Origin: Johnsonella sp.
Lineage (GTDB): Bacteria; Bacillota; Clostridia; Lachnospirales; Lachnospiraceae
Direction of reading: 5' to 3'
Length of the DNA: 49,340 bases
Assembly (NCBI GenBank): GCA_030529445.1
Contig: JAUMWW010000010.1
Span: 1-49,340 of the forward strand
Within the stretch, counting starts at the first letter, position 1, and each line of letters begins with the position of its first letter. A program made the translations under genes and the position numbers. The notes below the pieces were generated by a model that made no database searches, was not told where the DNA came from, and worked only from the letters and a program-made list of their open reading frames with translations. Positions 11,111-20,364 of the stretch are shown here, piece after piece.

Positions 11111-11139
11111 AGGGATAGTCTATTGACTGTCCCTGTTTT
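11111..11139 (+). terminator. Partial terminator between rpmH and rnpA
   Basis: A 10-bp hairpin AGGGATAGTC/GACTGTCCCT (11111-11120 and 11125-11134) is followed by GTTTTC. A second hairpin, AAATACTT/AAGTATTT, lies near 11157-11180 just before rnpA. This arrangement would let most transcripts stop after the abundant ribosomal protein. Confidence 0.6.
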
Positions 11140-11198
11140 CATAATTAAGGAATAAAAATACTTTTATTCGGAAGTATTTCTTGTAAAAGAGAGAGTTT

Positions 11199-11549
11199 AT
11201 GAAGAGATTTCCTTCTATTAAGAATAACAAAGAGTTTAAAAGAATATATTCTGAGGGAAAGTCCTGCGGAAATAAAGCTTTGGTGATGTATGTAGAAAAA
11301 AGCGGGGAGGCTTATAACAGAATCGGAATTTCGGTTTCTAAAAAAGTGGGGAATTCCTGTACCAGACATAGGCTTTCCAGAATGCTGAGAGAAATATTCA
11401 GATTGAATAACGATAAGATAAAATCTCCTTATAATATTATTGTTATTGCAAGAGTCGGTTCTTCTTTGCTTGATTATGAAAAATTAAACAATGCATATCT
11501 GCATTTATGTAAACTGCATAAATTATTTAAAACATCCGATCTAAGGTAG
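11199..11549 (+). CDS. rnpA: Ribonuclease P protein component
   Basis: Protein subunit of RNase P, which helps the catalytic RNA bind pre-tRNA and remove 5' leaders. The 116-residue sequence has the basic signature [20 protein letters not shown], equivalent to the RNR motif, although the usual KRNR centre reads CTRHR. Length is normal. The gene is followed 4 bp later by yidD, so the two are likely translationally linked. Confidence 0.94.
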   Translation: MKRFPSIKNNKEFKRIYSEGKSCGNKALVMYVEKSGEAYNRIGISVSKKVGNSCTRHRLSRMLREIFRLNNDKIKSPYNIIVIARVGSSLLDYEKLNNAYLHLCKLHKLFKTSDLR

Positions 11550-11553
11550 AGAT

Positions 11554-11769
11554 ATGATAAAGAAGACATTGATTTATATGATAAAATTATATCAAAAATA
11601 TTTATCGCCTCTTAAATGGAGAACACATTGCATATACGTGCCGACCTGTTCGGAATATGCAATACAGGCATTAAAGAAACACGGATTAGTGAAAGGTTCC
11701 GCTCTAGCTGTATGGAGAATAATCAGATGCAATCCTTTTTCAAAAGGCGGGTATGATCCCGTTCCTTAA
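11554..11769 (+). CDS. yidD: Membrane protein insertion efficiency factor
   Basis: A 71-residue protein with the YidD pattern: an amphipathic N-terminal helix ([17 protein letters not shown]), then the Cys-rich block [19 protein letters not shown], and C-terminal [13 protein letters not shown]. YidD members assist YidC-dependent insertion at the inner face of the membrane. It lies between rnpA and yidC as in most bacteria. Confidence 0.95.
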   Translation: MIKKTLIYMIKLYQKYLSPLKWRTHCIYVPTCSEYAIQALKKHGLVKGSALAVWRIIRCNPFSKGGYDPVP

Positions 11770-11810
11770 ATCTTATTAATCATGAATAACTGAGTTCAGG
11801 AGGAAAAATT

Positions 11811-13115
11811 TTGGAAGCAATATTATTGGCAAAATCAACAACACCGATTATAGGCTGGGTTGCTGAATTACTCGGAATCATTATGGAAGCAGTGTTCAGA
11901 GTTACAAGTTCTTTTGGAATCATCAATATAGGACTATGTATTATTATCTTTACGATTATTATCAATATAGCTATGCTTCCTTTAACAATCAAGCAGCAGA
12001 AATCATCCAAATTAATGAGCGTAATGCAGCCTGAAATTCAGGCGATTCAAAAGAAATATAAGGGGAAGAATGATACCGAAACCGCGATGAAGATACAGGC
12101 GGAAACGAAAGCGGTACAGGAGAAATACGGAACGAGCATGGTGGGAGGATGCTTGCAGACTGCCATTCAGCTGCCTATTTTATTTGCGCTTTATCAGGTT
12201 ATTATAAAAATCCCTTCCTATGTTCCTACTGTAAAGGTATATTTTGAAAGAATAGCTCTTTCGCTTCAGCAGCAGGATAATTATATCGGATTACTGGGCA
12301 GCTTTGCGACAAAGTATAAAATGCCCGCAGATAAGATAGATTATCATTTGGCAGATAATGTCATTGATCTTTTATATAAGTTTAATCCCGGAGACTGGAC
12401 CGAGGTGTCCAATCTTTTTCCGGCACTGAGCAAGGTTCTTTCGGAGAATGTTCCTACGATCGAAAGAATGAACTCTTTCCTAGGAATCAATCTTGCAAGC
12501 AATCCATTTCAGGGATTTATGCCCAATCCGGCATGGATTATTCCCATACTGGCAGGTCTGACACAGTGGTATTCAACTAAGCTGATGACCAGTACCCAGA
12601 CGGGATCGGCAAATGATGAGGCCAATTCCGTTGTTCAGCAGATGAAGACGGTGAATAATGTAATGCCTCTTATGTCCGTTTATTTTTGTTTTATGTTTCC
12701 CGCCGGAGTCGGTTTATACTGGATCGCTTCCGCGGTTTGCCGCATCATTCAGCAAATCATTATTAATAAGCATCTCGAAAAGATAGATATTGATAAGCTG
12801 GTGGAGGAAAACTTAAGAAAAAGCAATGAAAAAAGAGCAAAAAAAGGACTTCCTCTTCAAACAATAAATAAAAATATACTGGAAAAGGCAAAGCAGGCGG
12901 AAAGCGCGGGAAAAGAGAACGAAGAAAAGAAGAGAGAAATTAATGCAAGACAGATCAAGGATTCTACGGAGTATTATAATAAGAATGCAAAGCCGGGATC
13001 CATTGCCTCGAGAGCCAATATGGTAGCTGTGTATAATGCGAGAACAGCGGAAAAGAAATCGGGAAAAAAGACAAAAGACCAGGATGGGGCAAAACAAGAG
13101 GAAGAAAACAAATAG
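11811..13115 (+). CDS. yidC: Membrane protein insertase YidC/Oxa1
   Basis: Insertase that places membrane proteins into the bilayer alone or with SecYEG. The start is TTG behind AGGAGGAAAAA. The 434-residue protein shows the Oxa1 core: a first core helix ending AMLPLTIKQQKSSK, a cytoplasmic hairpin (MQPEIQAIQKKYKGK), GGCLQTAIQLPILFALYQV, and late helices ending in YFCFMFPAGVGLYWIASAV, then a long basic charged tail (about 340-434). The core is enlarged by an extracellular insertion of about 80 residues. The groove arginine of B. subtilis SpoIIIJ (ILIRLLILPL) aligns with Asn (IIINIAMLPL). Confidence 0.94.
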   Translation: MEAILLAKSTTPIIGWVAELLGIIMEAVFRVTSSFGIINIGLCIIIFTIIINIAMLPLTIKQQKSSKLMSVMQPEIQAIQKKYKGKNDTETAMKIQAETKAVQEKYGTSMVGGCLQTAIQLPILFALYQVIIKIPSYVPTVKVYFERIALSLQQQDNYIGLLGSFATKYKMPADKIDYHLADNVIDLLYKFNPGDWTEVSNLFPALSKVLSENVPTIERMNSFLGINLASNPFQGFMPNPAWIIPILAGLTQWYSTKLMTSTQTGSANDEANSVVQQMKTVNNVMPLMSVYFCFMFPAGVGLYWIASAVCRIIQQIIINKHLEKIDIDKLVEENLRKSNEKRAKKGLPLQTINKNILEKAKQAESAGKENEEKKREINARQIKDSTEYYNKNAKPGSIASRANMVAVYNARTAEKKSGKKTKDQDGAKQEEENK

Positions 13116-13149
13116 TTTTTTTACAGAGGGAGGAGGTCAGAATATTCAT

Positions 13150-14145
13150 ATGATTACGGTATCTGCAAAAAATTATGATGAAGCGATAACAAAAGCACTT
13201 ATAGAATTACAGATTAGCAGCGACCACCTTAAAGTAGAGGTAGTTCAGGAAGGAACTTCCGGATTTTTAGGATTTATCGGAGCAAAGCCTTGGATCATAA
13301 AAGCAGATATAAAGGACGAGAATGATCCGGAGCAGCAGGTAAAGCCGGCAAAAAAAGAGCAGAAAAAAGAAGCGCAGAAAATTGACAAGGGAATAAAAAA
13401 AGAAGGCAAAAAAGAGAATGCCAAAGAAAAAAAGCCGGAGCTCAAAGAAAATAAGGAGATAAAGAAAGAGAATTTTCATCCGGAGGAGAAAAAGCCTGCA
13501 ATTATCGAAGAAGAGGCAAAGGATAAGAAAGAGCCTCAGATGAGGAGCAGAAAGAATCTTACGGAAGAAGAGGCATCGGCATTGATTCAGAGATCGAATA
13601 AATTTTTGACGGATTTATTTAAAACCATGGATATCAATGTCATTCCGGATTCCAAATTCAATTATGAGGATAATGAAATCTCGATTCTTCTTAAAAGCGA
13701 GGAGGATATGGGAATACTCATAGGAAAAAGAGGGCAGACCTTGGATTCCTTGCAGTACATACTCAGTCTGGTAATCAATAAGCATACGGAATTCTATATC
13801 AGAGTAAAGCTGGATACCGAAAATTACAGACAGAGACGTAAGGATAAATTGGAGATTCTTGCAAAGAATATTGCTTCCAAGGTAAAGAGAAGTCGGAAAG
13901 CGATTTCTCTCGAACCGATGAATCCCTATGAAAGAAGAATTATCCACAGTGTATTGCAGAATGATCATCAGGTATCGACAATCAGTGAGGGAGAAGATCC
14001 GAACAGGTATATTACCGTTGTATTGAGAAATAATAATAAAGGAAAAAGAAATTCTTTTCATTCGAAATCGGGAAAGCATAATTCTAAATCTTTAAGCAAG
14101 GCATATGATAAAGAAAAGACCGAGAAGAATACCGAAACAGAATAA
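13150..14145 (+). CDS. jag: Jag/KhpB RNA-binding protein
   Basis: Cytoplasmic RNA-binding protein usually paired with yidC. From the ATG at 13150 it has 331 residues: a Jag-N domain (1-50, including EGTSGFLGFIGAKPW), a long Lys/Glu-rich low-complexity linker (about 55-150), a KH domain with LIGKRGQTLDSLQYIL, and a C-terminal R3H domain with NPYERRIIHSVLQ. The open frame extends upstream to 13036 inside yidC, but the ATG at 13150 follows a GGAGGAGGT site and matches the family start. Confidence 0.93.
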   Translation: MITVSAKNYDEAITKALIELQISSDHLKVEVVQEGTSGFLGFIGAKPWIIKADIKDENDPEQQVKPAKKEQKKEAQKIDKGIKKEGKKENAKEKKPELKENKEIKKENFHPEEKKPAIIEEEAKDKKEPQMRSRKNLTEEEASALIQRSNKFLTDLFKTMDINVIPDSKFNYEDNEISILLKSEEDMGILIGKRGQTLDSLQYILSLVINKHTEFYIRVKLDTENYRQRRKDKLEILAKNIASKVKRSRKAISLEPMNPYERRIIHSVLQNDHQVSTISEGEDPNRYITVVLRNNNKGKRNSFHSKSGKHNSKSLSKAYDKEKTEKNTETE

Positions 14146-14247
14146 TTTACCTATCTGATGGCTTTGTGAAAGAGGGCTGTTGAGAATTTGCCAAGCATAT
14201 TTTCGATGGTCCTCTTTCTCTATTATCCTTAAAAAGGAGGAGAAAAA
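14146..14247 (+). other. jag-mnmE gap with extended hairpin
   Basis: GAAAGAGG (about 14168) pairs with CCTCTTTC (about 14213), with GCCA/TGGT paired inside. No U-run follows, so it is not a classical terminator; it may be a processing or weak termination site. The mnmE ribosome site AAAAAGGAGG follows. Confidence 0.35.
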
Positions 14248-15627
14248 ATGAGGATAAACGATACAATAGCCGCCGTTTCTACGGCAATGAGCGAAGGTGG
14301 AATAGGAATTGTGAGGGTATGCGGGGAAGCCGCTTTTTGCATTGTCGATAAGATATATAAAGGAAAGAAAAAATTGGCGGAATGTGAATCTCATACGATT
14401 CAATACGGGCATATTTTATCGGGAGAAAGCAAAGAAATTATAGATGAAGTTTTGGTTATGCTGATGAGAGCCCCAAGAAGCTATACGGGAGAGGATACGG
14501 TAGAGATTAACTGTCACGGAGGAGTGCTTCTTCTCCAGAGAATTCTTTCGGAGGCAATCAGGGCGGGAGCATCTCTTGCGGAGCCGGGAGAGTTTACGAA
14601 GAGGGCGTTTTTAAACGGAAAGCTCGATCTTTCCAGTGCCGAAGCGGTTATAGATATTATAGAAGCAAAAAATGCATATGCATTAAAGTCGGGAATGCAG
14701 CAGCTCAAAGGAGGACTAAAACGCGAAATATCGGAGATAAGAGCCTTGATCCTGGAAGAAACGGCGTATATTGAAGCCGCTCTGGATGACCCGGAGCATT
14801 ATGATCTCGAGGGCTATAAGGGGGAACTGAAGGAAAAGGTGGAAACTATTCTGTTCAGAATTTCCGAGCTGATCAAAACATCCGAAAGCGGCAGAGTGAT
14901 TAAGGAAGGAATCGATACCGTAATCATAGGAAGACCGAATGTCGGAAAATCTTCTATTCTGAATCTTCTGGCAAAGTCGGAAAGGGCGATCGTCAGCGAT
15001 ATTGCGGGAACCACAAGGGATACGATTACGGAACATATCAAGATGGCGGGAATCAGCCTGAATATCACCGATACAGCAGGGATTCGGGAGAGCGATGATA
15101 TTGTAGAAAGCATCGGGATAAAAAAAGCAAGAGATGCGGCTAAAAACGCAGATTTGATTATTTGCGTAATCGATGCCTCGGAGGACTTAAGAGAGGAGGA
15201 TCTGAAAATACTCGATTCTTTTTCCGACAAAAAGAATTGTATTATTCTTTTAAATAAAACGGATAAGGAAAATAAAATAAAAAAAGAAGAGATCGGCAAA
15301 TTTGCAGCTCATCCCGTAATTGTATTTTCTGTAAAAGAAGAGCAGGGGCTTGATGAGATGGAGAATAAAATAAAAGAAATGTTTTATAAGGGAAGCCTTG
15401 ATTTTAATGATCAGGTCTATATCACGAATCTCAGGCATAAACATGCATTGGAAGAAGCGCGGGCTTCTTTGAATATGGTTCTTGACAGCATAGAAAACGG
15501 GCTGCCGGAAGATTTCTTTTCCATCGATTTAATCGATGCATACCAAACACTGGGAACCATCATCGGAGAGAGTATCTCGGATGATTTGGTGAATGAAATA
15601 TTTTCAAAGTTTTGTATGGGAAAATAA
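14248..15627 (+). CDS. mnmE: tRNA modification GTPase MnmE
   Basis: GTPase that with MnmG installs the (carboxymethyl)aminomethyl group on wobble uridine 34 of certain tRNAs. The 459-residue protein has the N-terminal folate-binding domain (GGIGIVRVCG, GPxSYTGED-like PRSYTGEDTVEINCHGG), a helical domain, an inserted G domain with GRPNVGKS (G1), TTRD (G2), DTAGIRES (G3) and NKTD (G4), and a C-terminal CMGK that carries the conserved cysteine of the C(I/L)GK motif. mnmG follows 43 bp later. Confidence 0.97.
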   Translation: MRINDTIAAVSTAMSEGGIGIVRVCGEAAFCIVDKIYKGKKKLAECESHTIQYGHILSGESKEIIDEVLVMLMRAPRSYTGEDTVEINCHGGVLLLQRILSEAIRAGASLAEPGEFTKRAFLNGKLDLSSAEAVIDIIEAKNAYALKSGMQQLKGGLKREISEIRALILEETAYIEAALDDPEHYDLEGYKGELKEKVETILFRISELIKTSESGRVIKEGIDTVIIGRPNVGKSSILNLLAKSERAIVSDIAGTTRDTITEHIKMAGISLNITDTAGIRESDDIVESIGIKKARDAAKNADLIICVIDASEDLREEDLKILDSFSDKKNCIILLNKTDKENKIKKEEIGKFAAHPVIVFSVKEEQGLDEMENKIKEMFYKGSLDFNDQVYITNLRHKHALEEARASLNMVLDSIENGLPEDFFSIDLIDAYQTLGTIIGESISDDLVNEIFSKFCMGK

Positions 15628-15670
15628 AAGACGGAAATAACGAAAAAATCGGATCAGATAAGGAGGAAGT

Positions 15671-17575
15671 ATGCCGCTGATAGAAGAATATGATATTGCC
15701 GTGGTGGGAGCGGGTCATGCGGGATGTGAAGCTGCACTTGCAGCCGCAAAGCTGGGAATGAAAACGATAGTTTTTACGATCAGTATAGAATCCATAGCAT
15801 TAATGCCCTGCAATCCCAATATAGGAGGAACCTCCAAGGGGCATTTGGTAAGAGAATTGGATGCTTTGGGCGGTGAAATGGCAAAAAACATAGATAAGAC
15901 CTTTATTCAATCCAGGATGCTCAATGAATCCAAGGGACCTGCCGTACATTCGCTGAGAGTGCAGGCGGATAAGCAAAAATATTCGGAGGAAATGAGAAGA
16001 ACTCTCGAAAACACCGAAAATATAGTGATCAGGCAGGTTGAGGTTTCCGAGCTCATTATTGAAGAAAGAGAAGGAAGGAAGCTGTGCAGAGGGGTGAAAA
16101 CCGTTTCCGGTGCAGAGTATTTTACCAAAGCGGTAATCCTGGCGACGGGAACTTATTTAAAAGCAAGATGCATATACGGTGAAGTAAGTGAAGAAACAGG
16201 ACCGAACGGCTTAAAATCATCAAAGTATTTAAGTGATTCTTTGGAAAAAGCGGGAATTAAGCTTTACCGATTTAAAACAGGAACCCCCGCTAGAGTCGAT
16301 AAAAGAAACATAGATTTTTCTAAAATGGAGGAACAGAAGGGAGATCATCCCATTATTCCTTTTTCCTTCAGCACAGCAAGGGAAAGTATCCAAAAGGAAC
16401 AGGTAAGCTGCTATCTGACCTATACGGGGAATGAAACACATCGCATCATCAGAGAAAATATAGATCGCTCTCCCATGTATTCCGGAGTCATCGAGGGAAG
16501 AGGTCCGAGATACTGCCCCTCGATCGAGGATAAGGTGATGAAATTTCCCGATAAGGAAAGACATCAGATTTTTGTAGAGCCGGAAGGGCTTTATACCAAT
16601 GAGATGTATCTTGCCGGAATGTCTTCTTCTCTTCCGGAAGATGTGCAGCATGAGATGATCAAAACCCTTCCCGGCTTCGAGAATGCCTCCATTGTAAGAA
16701 ATGCTTATGCCATAGAATATGATTGTATCGATGCCAGACAGTTATACCCCTCACTGGAATTTAAAGAAATTGAAGCGCTTTTTTCGGGCGGGCAGTTTAA
16801 CGGAAGCTCCGGATATGAAGAGGCTGCGGTTCAGGGATTTATGGCAGGGGTTAATGCGGCAATGAAGATCAAGGGAAGGGATGCTTTTGTTTTGGACAGA
16901 TCCCAGGCATATATCGGGGTTTTGGTGGATGATCTCGTAACAAAAGAAAGCCATGAGCCATACCGGATGATGACTTCGAGATCGGAATACCGATTGCTGC
17001 TGAGACAGGACAATGCGGATCTGAGATTGGGTAAAACAGGATTTGAGATGGGCATGCTTTCCGAGGAAAGAAAGAAAGAGATCGAGGAGAAAGAAAAAAC
17101 GATAGAGGAAGAAATTCAAAGGCTGGAAAGCACCTATGTGGGGTCTACGCAAACTGTGCAGGAATTTTTGGAAAGGCAGGGCTCTGCAAGGCTGAGCAAC
17201 GGAGTAAGCCTTGCGGAATTAATCCGTAGACCGGAATTAAGTTATGATCTCTTAAAAGAAATCGATGAGGGAAGAAAAGAGCTTCCGACAGATTACCGTG
17301 AACAAATTAATATCAATATCAAGTATCAGGGATATATCAAAAGACAGGAGGCTCAGGTCAGACTGTTTAAGAAGACGGAAAATAAAAAAATTCCCTTGGA
17401 TATAGATTACCATCAGATAAAAAGCCTGCGCATAGAGGCGGTACAGAAGCTCTCGGAAGTAAGACCGATGAATATCGGACAGGCTTCGAGAATATCGGGA
17501 GTTTCTCCTGCGGATATCAGCGTATTATTGGTTTATATAGAGGGAATGAAAAACAGGAGGAAGGAAGATGCTTAG
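15671..17575 (+). CDS. mnmG: tRNA uridine 5-carboxymethylaminomethyl modification enzyme MnmG
   Basis: FAD-dependent partner of MnmE. The 634-residue protein opens with the dinucleotide-binding fold [19 protein letters not shown], continues with [29 protein letters not shown], and the C-terminal helical domain that binds MnmE. Length is normal. Its last codons overlap the start of rsmG by 8 bp, implying coupled translation. Confidence 0.97.
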   Translation: MPLIEEYDIAVVGAGHAGCEAALAAAKLGMKTIVFTISIESIALMPCNPNIGGTSKGHLVRELDALGGEMAKNIDKTFIQSRMLNESKGPAVHSLRVQADKQKYSEEMRRTLENTENIVIRQVEVSELIIEEREGRKLCRGVKTVSGAEYFTKAVILATGTYLKARCIYGEVSEETGPNGLKSSKYLSDSLEKAGIKLYRFKTGTPARVDKRNIDFSKMEEQKGDHPIIPFSFSTARESIQKEQVSCYLTYTGNETHRIIRENIDRSPMYSGVIEGRGPRYCPSIEDKVMKFPDKERHQIFVEPEGLYTNEMYLAGMSSSLPEDVQHEMIKTLPGFENASIVRNAYAIEYDCIDARQLYPSLEFKEIEALFSGGQFNGSSGYEEAAVQGFMAGVNAAMKIKGRDAFVLDRSQAYIGVLVDDLVTKESHEPYRMMTSRSEYRLLLRQDNADLRLGKTGFEMGMLSEERKKEIEEKEKTIEEEIQRLESTYVGSTQTVQEFLERQGSARLSNGVSLAELIRRPELSYDLLKEIDEGRKELPTDYREQININIKYQGYIKRQEAQVRLFKKTENKKIPLDIDYHQIKSLRIEAVQKLSEVRPMNIGQASRISGVSPADISVLLVYIEGMKNRRKEDA

Positions 17576-18343
17576 AAAAAAGGTCGAGAGCTTCCGAAAC
17601 GAAGAGGAGGATCAAAAATCCGATATCAGAGAAGAAATGAAAGAAGCTTTGATCGGCATAGGGCTTGATCCGGATGAAGAAAAAATAAGACTTTTTCAAA
17701 AATTTTATGAGATGCTCATCGAAACGAATAAGCAGATGAATCTTACTGCAATTACCAAACCGAAGGAAGTTGTTTATAAACATTTTATCGACAGCCTTTC
17801 TTTGGAAAAAGCCTATGAAAGTATTGCGGATCAAAACTACAGAGTATTGGATATCGGAACGGGAGCGGGATTTCCCTCCATTCCACTGGGATTTTTTATC
17901 CCGGCTTGGAAATTACGGCATTGGACAGCTTAAATAAGAGGATAAAATTTATTCATTCGGTAAAAGATGAATTGGGTTTGGATAATCTCCACCCTCTTCA
18001 TGCAAGAGCAGAGGATTTGGCAAGAGAAAAAAATTACAGAGAATCTTTTGATCTTGTTCTTTCAAGGGCGGTAGCAAATCTTTCCACCTTATCCGAGTAC
18101 TGTATTCCCTTCCTAAAGCAGGGAGGAGCCTTTATTCCCTATAAATCAAATAAATCGGAAGAGGAATTAAAAAAAGCGAAAAAAGCAATCAATATTCTTG
18201 GAGGAGAAATAGAAAAAGAATATTCTTTTCGCCTTTTCTTTGAAGAAACGGAAAGAAGACTGATCATCATAAGAAAAACAAAAAAAACCTCGGATAAGTA
18301 CCCGAGGAAAGCCGGAATTCCGGCAAAGGAGCCCTTATCATAA
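17568..18343 (+). pseudogene. rsmG: 16S rRNA (guanine-527-N7) methyltransferase, frameshifted
   Basis: RsmG methylates G527 in 16S rRNA. Here it is split over two frames: 17568-17933 gives the N-terminal half through the SAM motif VLDIGTGAGFPSIPLGFFIP, and the second half continues in the +1 frame from about 17903 with LEITALDSLNKRIKFIHSVK through the family ending KYPRKAGIPAKEPL. The join reads CCCGGCTTGG where CCCGGGCTTGG would restore Pro-Gly-Leu-Glu, so one G appears missing near 17901-17905. It could be a true mutation or an assembly error. Loss of RsmG is known to give low-level streptomycin resistance. Confidence 0.88.
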
Positions 18344-18362
18344 GGGCTCCTTTGTTGTTTTA
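18325..18362 (+). terminator. Terminator after rsmG
   Basis: Perfect 13-bp hairpin AAAGGAGCCCTTA (18325-18337) and TAAGGGCTCCTTT (18341-18353) with a T-rich tail TGTTGTTTT. The rsmG stop codon sits inside the hairpin. It may also serve the convergent hydrolase gene. Confidence 0.88.
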
Positions 18363-18391
18363 TCCTATTCTTTTTTATCGGATCGGAAAAA

Positions 18392-19339
18392 TTAAAGATA
18401 AATATCCAATAACTCAAGCAGCTGATCCGGAGCTTCAATCTGCGGATATTTTTTACAATTGGGGATGGAAGTGCTTTCTATGGAATAGTTCAATGCGGAA
18501 AATTCTTTCGCAGAAAGCTTTCCTTCGGAATCATTTTCTCCGTAAATAATAAAGATGCTATTGTCGATATCGGATACCGCGGGCTTGATATTGACCTTGG
18601 TATAATTACAGATAAGGCTGGCATGGAGAGATTTCGGAGATTCTCCCAGATGCGCGCTTTCATAGTAGATATCCTTAATCATGGGAGAAAAACGATAGGG
18701 ATGATAAAAGTTTTTCTTCGAAAAGCTCTCGCCTATGTTTTTCTTGGAAAGGGAGATATTATATAAGAGCTCTCCTATGATGGGAAGATTAAAAATAAAC
18801 TTATAGGTCTTGGCTCTTTTTCCGGGAACTTTCATCCCGTTTTCCGGGCTTTCCGGAGAAATTAAAATAATTTTATCGAAAAGCTCCGGACTGAGCTTTG
18901 CCGCCATAATGATGATGGAAGAGCTTGCTCCCGAGGTAATCACATTACATCTTTTGCCTATTTTTGAGCGGATAAAATCCGAAATCATCTGAACAAAGAG
19001 GAAATTTGTATAAGTCATATCTGGCTTTTCGGAAAGACCGCATCCGATCAGATCGGGAAGAAAGAGATTATGCTTTTCGGAAAGAGCCTTGCTTATTTTA
19101 TTCCATTCATAAGAGCTTGCAGAGCTATTTAAATCATGAATGAGCAGGAGAGGAGTTCCGCTTCCCTTCTTCATATATTTGATTTTCCCGAGCCGCCATG
19201 AATAATTCCAGGAGGAGTCCGAAGAAAGAAGCTTCCTTGATACGGCGTGAAATTTAATAAGTTTATTTACAATTCCCGTTCCGATTGCGCTTGCAGACAA
19301 CAAGGATAAGGCGCTGATCAATTTATATTTTGTTTTCAT
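18392..19339 (-). CDS. Alpha/beta hydrolase, membrane-anchored
   Basis: A 315-residue alpha/beta-hydrolase fold protein of unknown substrate. An N-terminal hydrophobic segment (about 6-26) suggests anchoring or export. Fold features are LLLIHDLNSSASSYEW (oxyanion region, usually HGxxxS), LPDLIGCGLSEKP, and the nucleophile elbow TSGASSSI where GxSxG reads GASSS. IYGENDSEG probably carries the acid residue; the usual C-terminal histidine is not obvious. It is convergent with rsmG and divergent from parAB. Confidence 0.75.
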   Translation of the reverse strand: MKTKYKLISALSLLSASAIGTGIVNKLIKFHAVSRKLLSSDSSWNYSWRLGKIKYMKKGSGTPLLLIHDLNSSASSYEWNKISKALSEKHNLFLPDLIGCGLSEKPDMTYTNFLFVQMISDFIRSKIGKRCNVITSGASSSIIIMAAKLSPELFDKIILISPESPENGMKVPGKRAKTYKFIFNLPIIGELLYNISLSKKNIGESFSKKNFYHPYRFSPMIKDIYYESAHLGESPKSLHASLICNYTKVNIKPAVSDIDNSIFIIYGENDSEGKLSAKEFSALNYSIESTSIPNCKKYPQIEAPDQLLELLDIYL

Positions 19340-19377
19340 ATATTCCTCTCAACAATTCCTTCGATATTTGAATAGAA

Positions 19378-19393
19378 TGTTTCACATGAAACA
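19378..19393. promoter_or_regulatory. parS-like site 1
   Basis: TGTTTCACATGAAACA differs from the B. subtilis consensus TGTTNCACGTGAAACA at one central base. It lies between the divergent hydrolase and parA, the usual setting of origin-proximal parS sites bound by ParB. Confidence 0.85.
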
Positions 19394-19490
19394 TAGATAT
19401 AGGATGATTTTCTATTTCTCTAAGATTTTACCATAAGGAATAAGCTTATTCAATGCCTATCATAAAAAGCCGTAAAAACATAAAGAAGAA

Positions 19491-19544
19491 TTAAATTTAC
19501 ACCCATAAATGTTTCACATGAAACATTTATGGGTGTAAATTTAA
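19491..19544. repeat. 54-bp near-perfect inverted repeat containing parS-like site 2
   Basis: The second parS-like site TGTTTCACATGAAACA (19510-19525) is the centre of an inverted repeat whose arms extend to 19491 and 19544; 26 of 27 base pairs match, and the only mismatch is the central C/A pair of parS. The right arm overlaps the likely -35 region of parA. It could be a strong ParB nucleation site, a ParA/ParB-controlled operator, or a cruciform. Confidence 0.85.
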
Positions 19545-19561
19545 AAAAAATATGCTATACT
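19533..19561 (+). promoter_or_regulatory. Likely parAB promoter
   Basis: Extended -10 TGCTATACT (TATACT at 19556-19561). With a 17-bp spacer the -35 would be GTGTAA (19533-19538), a weak match that lies within the right arm of the inverted repeat, suggesting feedback control by the partition proteins. Confidence 0.55.
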
Positions 19562-19591
19562 GTTTCTATCAAGCTGAAAGGGGAGTATTTC

Positions 19592-20353
19592 ATGGGGAGG
19601 ATTATAGCCATAGCCAATCAAAAAGGCGGAGTCGGAAAAACTACAACGGCAATTAATCTTGCTGCGGCGCTTGCGGAAGCGGGAGAGAAGATTCTTGCGA
19701 TTGATTTTGATCCGCAGGGCAATATGACCAGCGGTTTTGGAATTGAAAAAAACAGTACGGAAAAAACGGTCTACGATCTGATCCTTGGAGAATCGGAGAT
19801 TGAAGAAGTGCTCCAGGCAACGGAATTCAAGAATTTATATATTCTTCCCACAAATGTAAATCTTTCGGGAGCGGAAATAGAGCTGATGGATATGGAAGAA
19901 AGGGAGTTTGCTTTAAAAAACGGAATACAGAAGATAATCGACGATTATAATTATATTATCATAGATTGTCCTCCCTCTCTGAGTATTCTTACCGTCAATG
20001 CATTGACTGCCGCGGACACGGTTATCGTTCCGATTCAATGTGAGTATTATGCATTGGAGGGATTGGGTCAAATGATCAGAACAATAGAGCTCGTCAGGGA
20101 AAGATTAAATGATAAACTTGAAATAGAGGGAATCGTTTTTACCATGTTTGATCCGAGAAATAATCTAAGTCAGCAGGTGGTCGAAAACGTTAAAGAAAAT
20201 CTGAATGAAAGAATTTATAATACGGTAATTCCGAGAAATGTAAGACTGGCGGAAGCTCCGAGCTTCGGAATGCCGATAACGGAATACGATTCAAAATCGA
20301 GCGGAGCGGAAAGCTACAGAATGTTGGCTGCGGAAGTAATCGGCAGAAGATAG
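19592..20353 (+). CDS. parA: Chromosome partition ATPase ParA (Soj)
   Basis: Deviant Walker ATPase that works with ParB and parS in origin segregation and, in B. subtilis, controls DnaA. From the ATG at 19592, behind AAAGGGGAG, the 253-residue protein starts MGRIIAIANQKGGVGKTT with KGGVGKTT at 11-18, then DFDPQGN, and IIDCPPSLS. The frame is open further upstream, but that extension would cover the promoter and the parS repeat, so the shorter start is preferred. parB follows 11 bp later. Confidence 0.96.
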   Translation: MGRIIAIANQKGGVGKTTTAINLAAALAEAGEKILAIDFDPQGNMTSGFGIEKNSTEKTVYDLILGESEIEEVLQATEFKNLYILPTNVNLSGAEIELMDMEEREFALKNGIQKIIDDYNYIIIDCPPSLSILTVNALTAADTVIVPIQCEYYALEGLGQMIRTIELVRERLNDKLEIEGIVFTMFDPRNNLSQQVVENVKENLNERIYNTVIPRNVRLAEAPSFGMPITEYDSKSSGAESYRMLAAEVIGRR

Positions 20354-20364
20354 GGGGAGAAATA

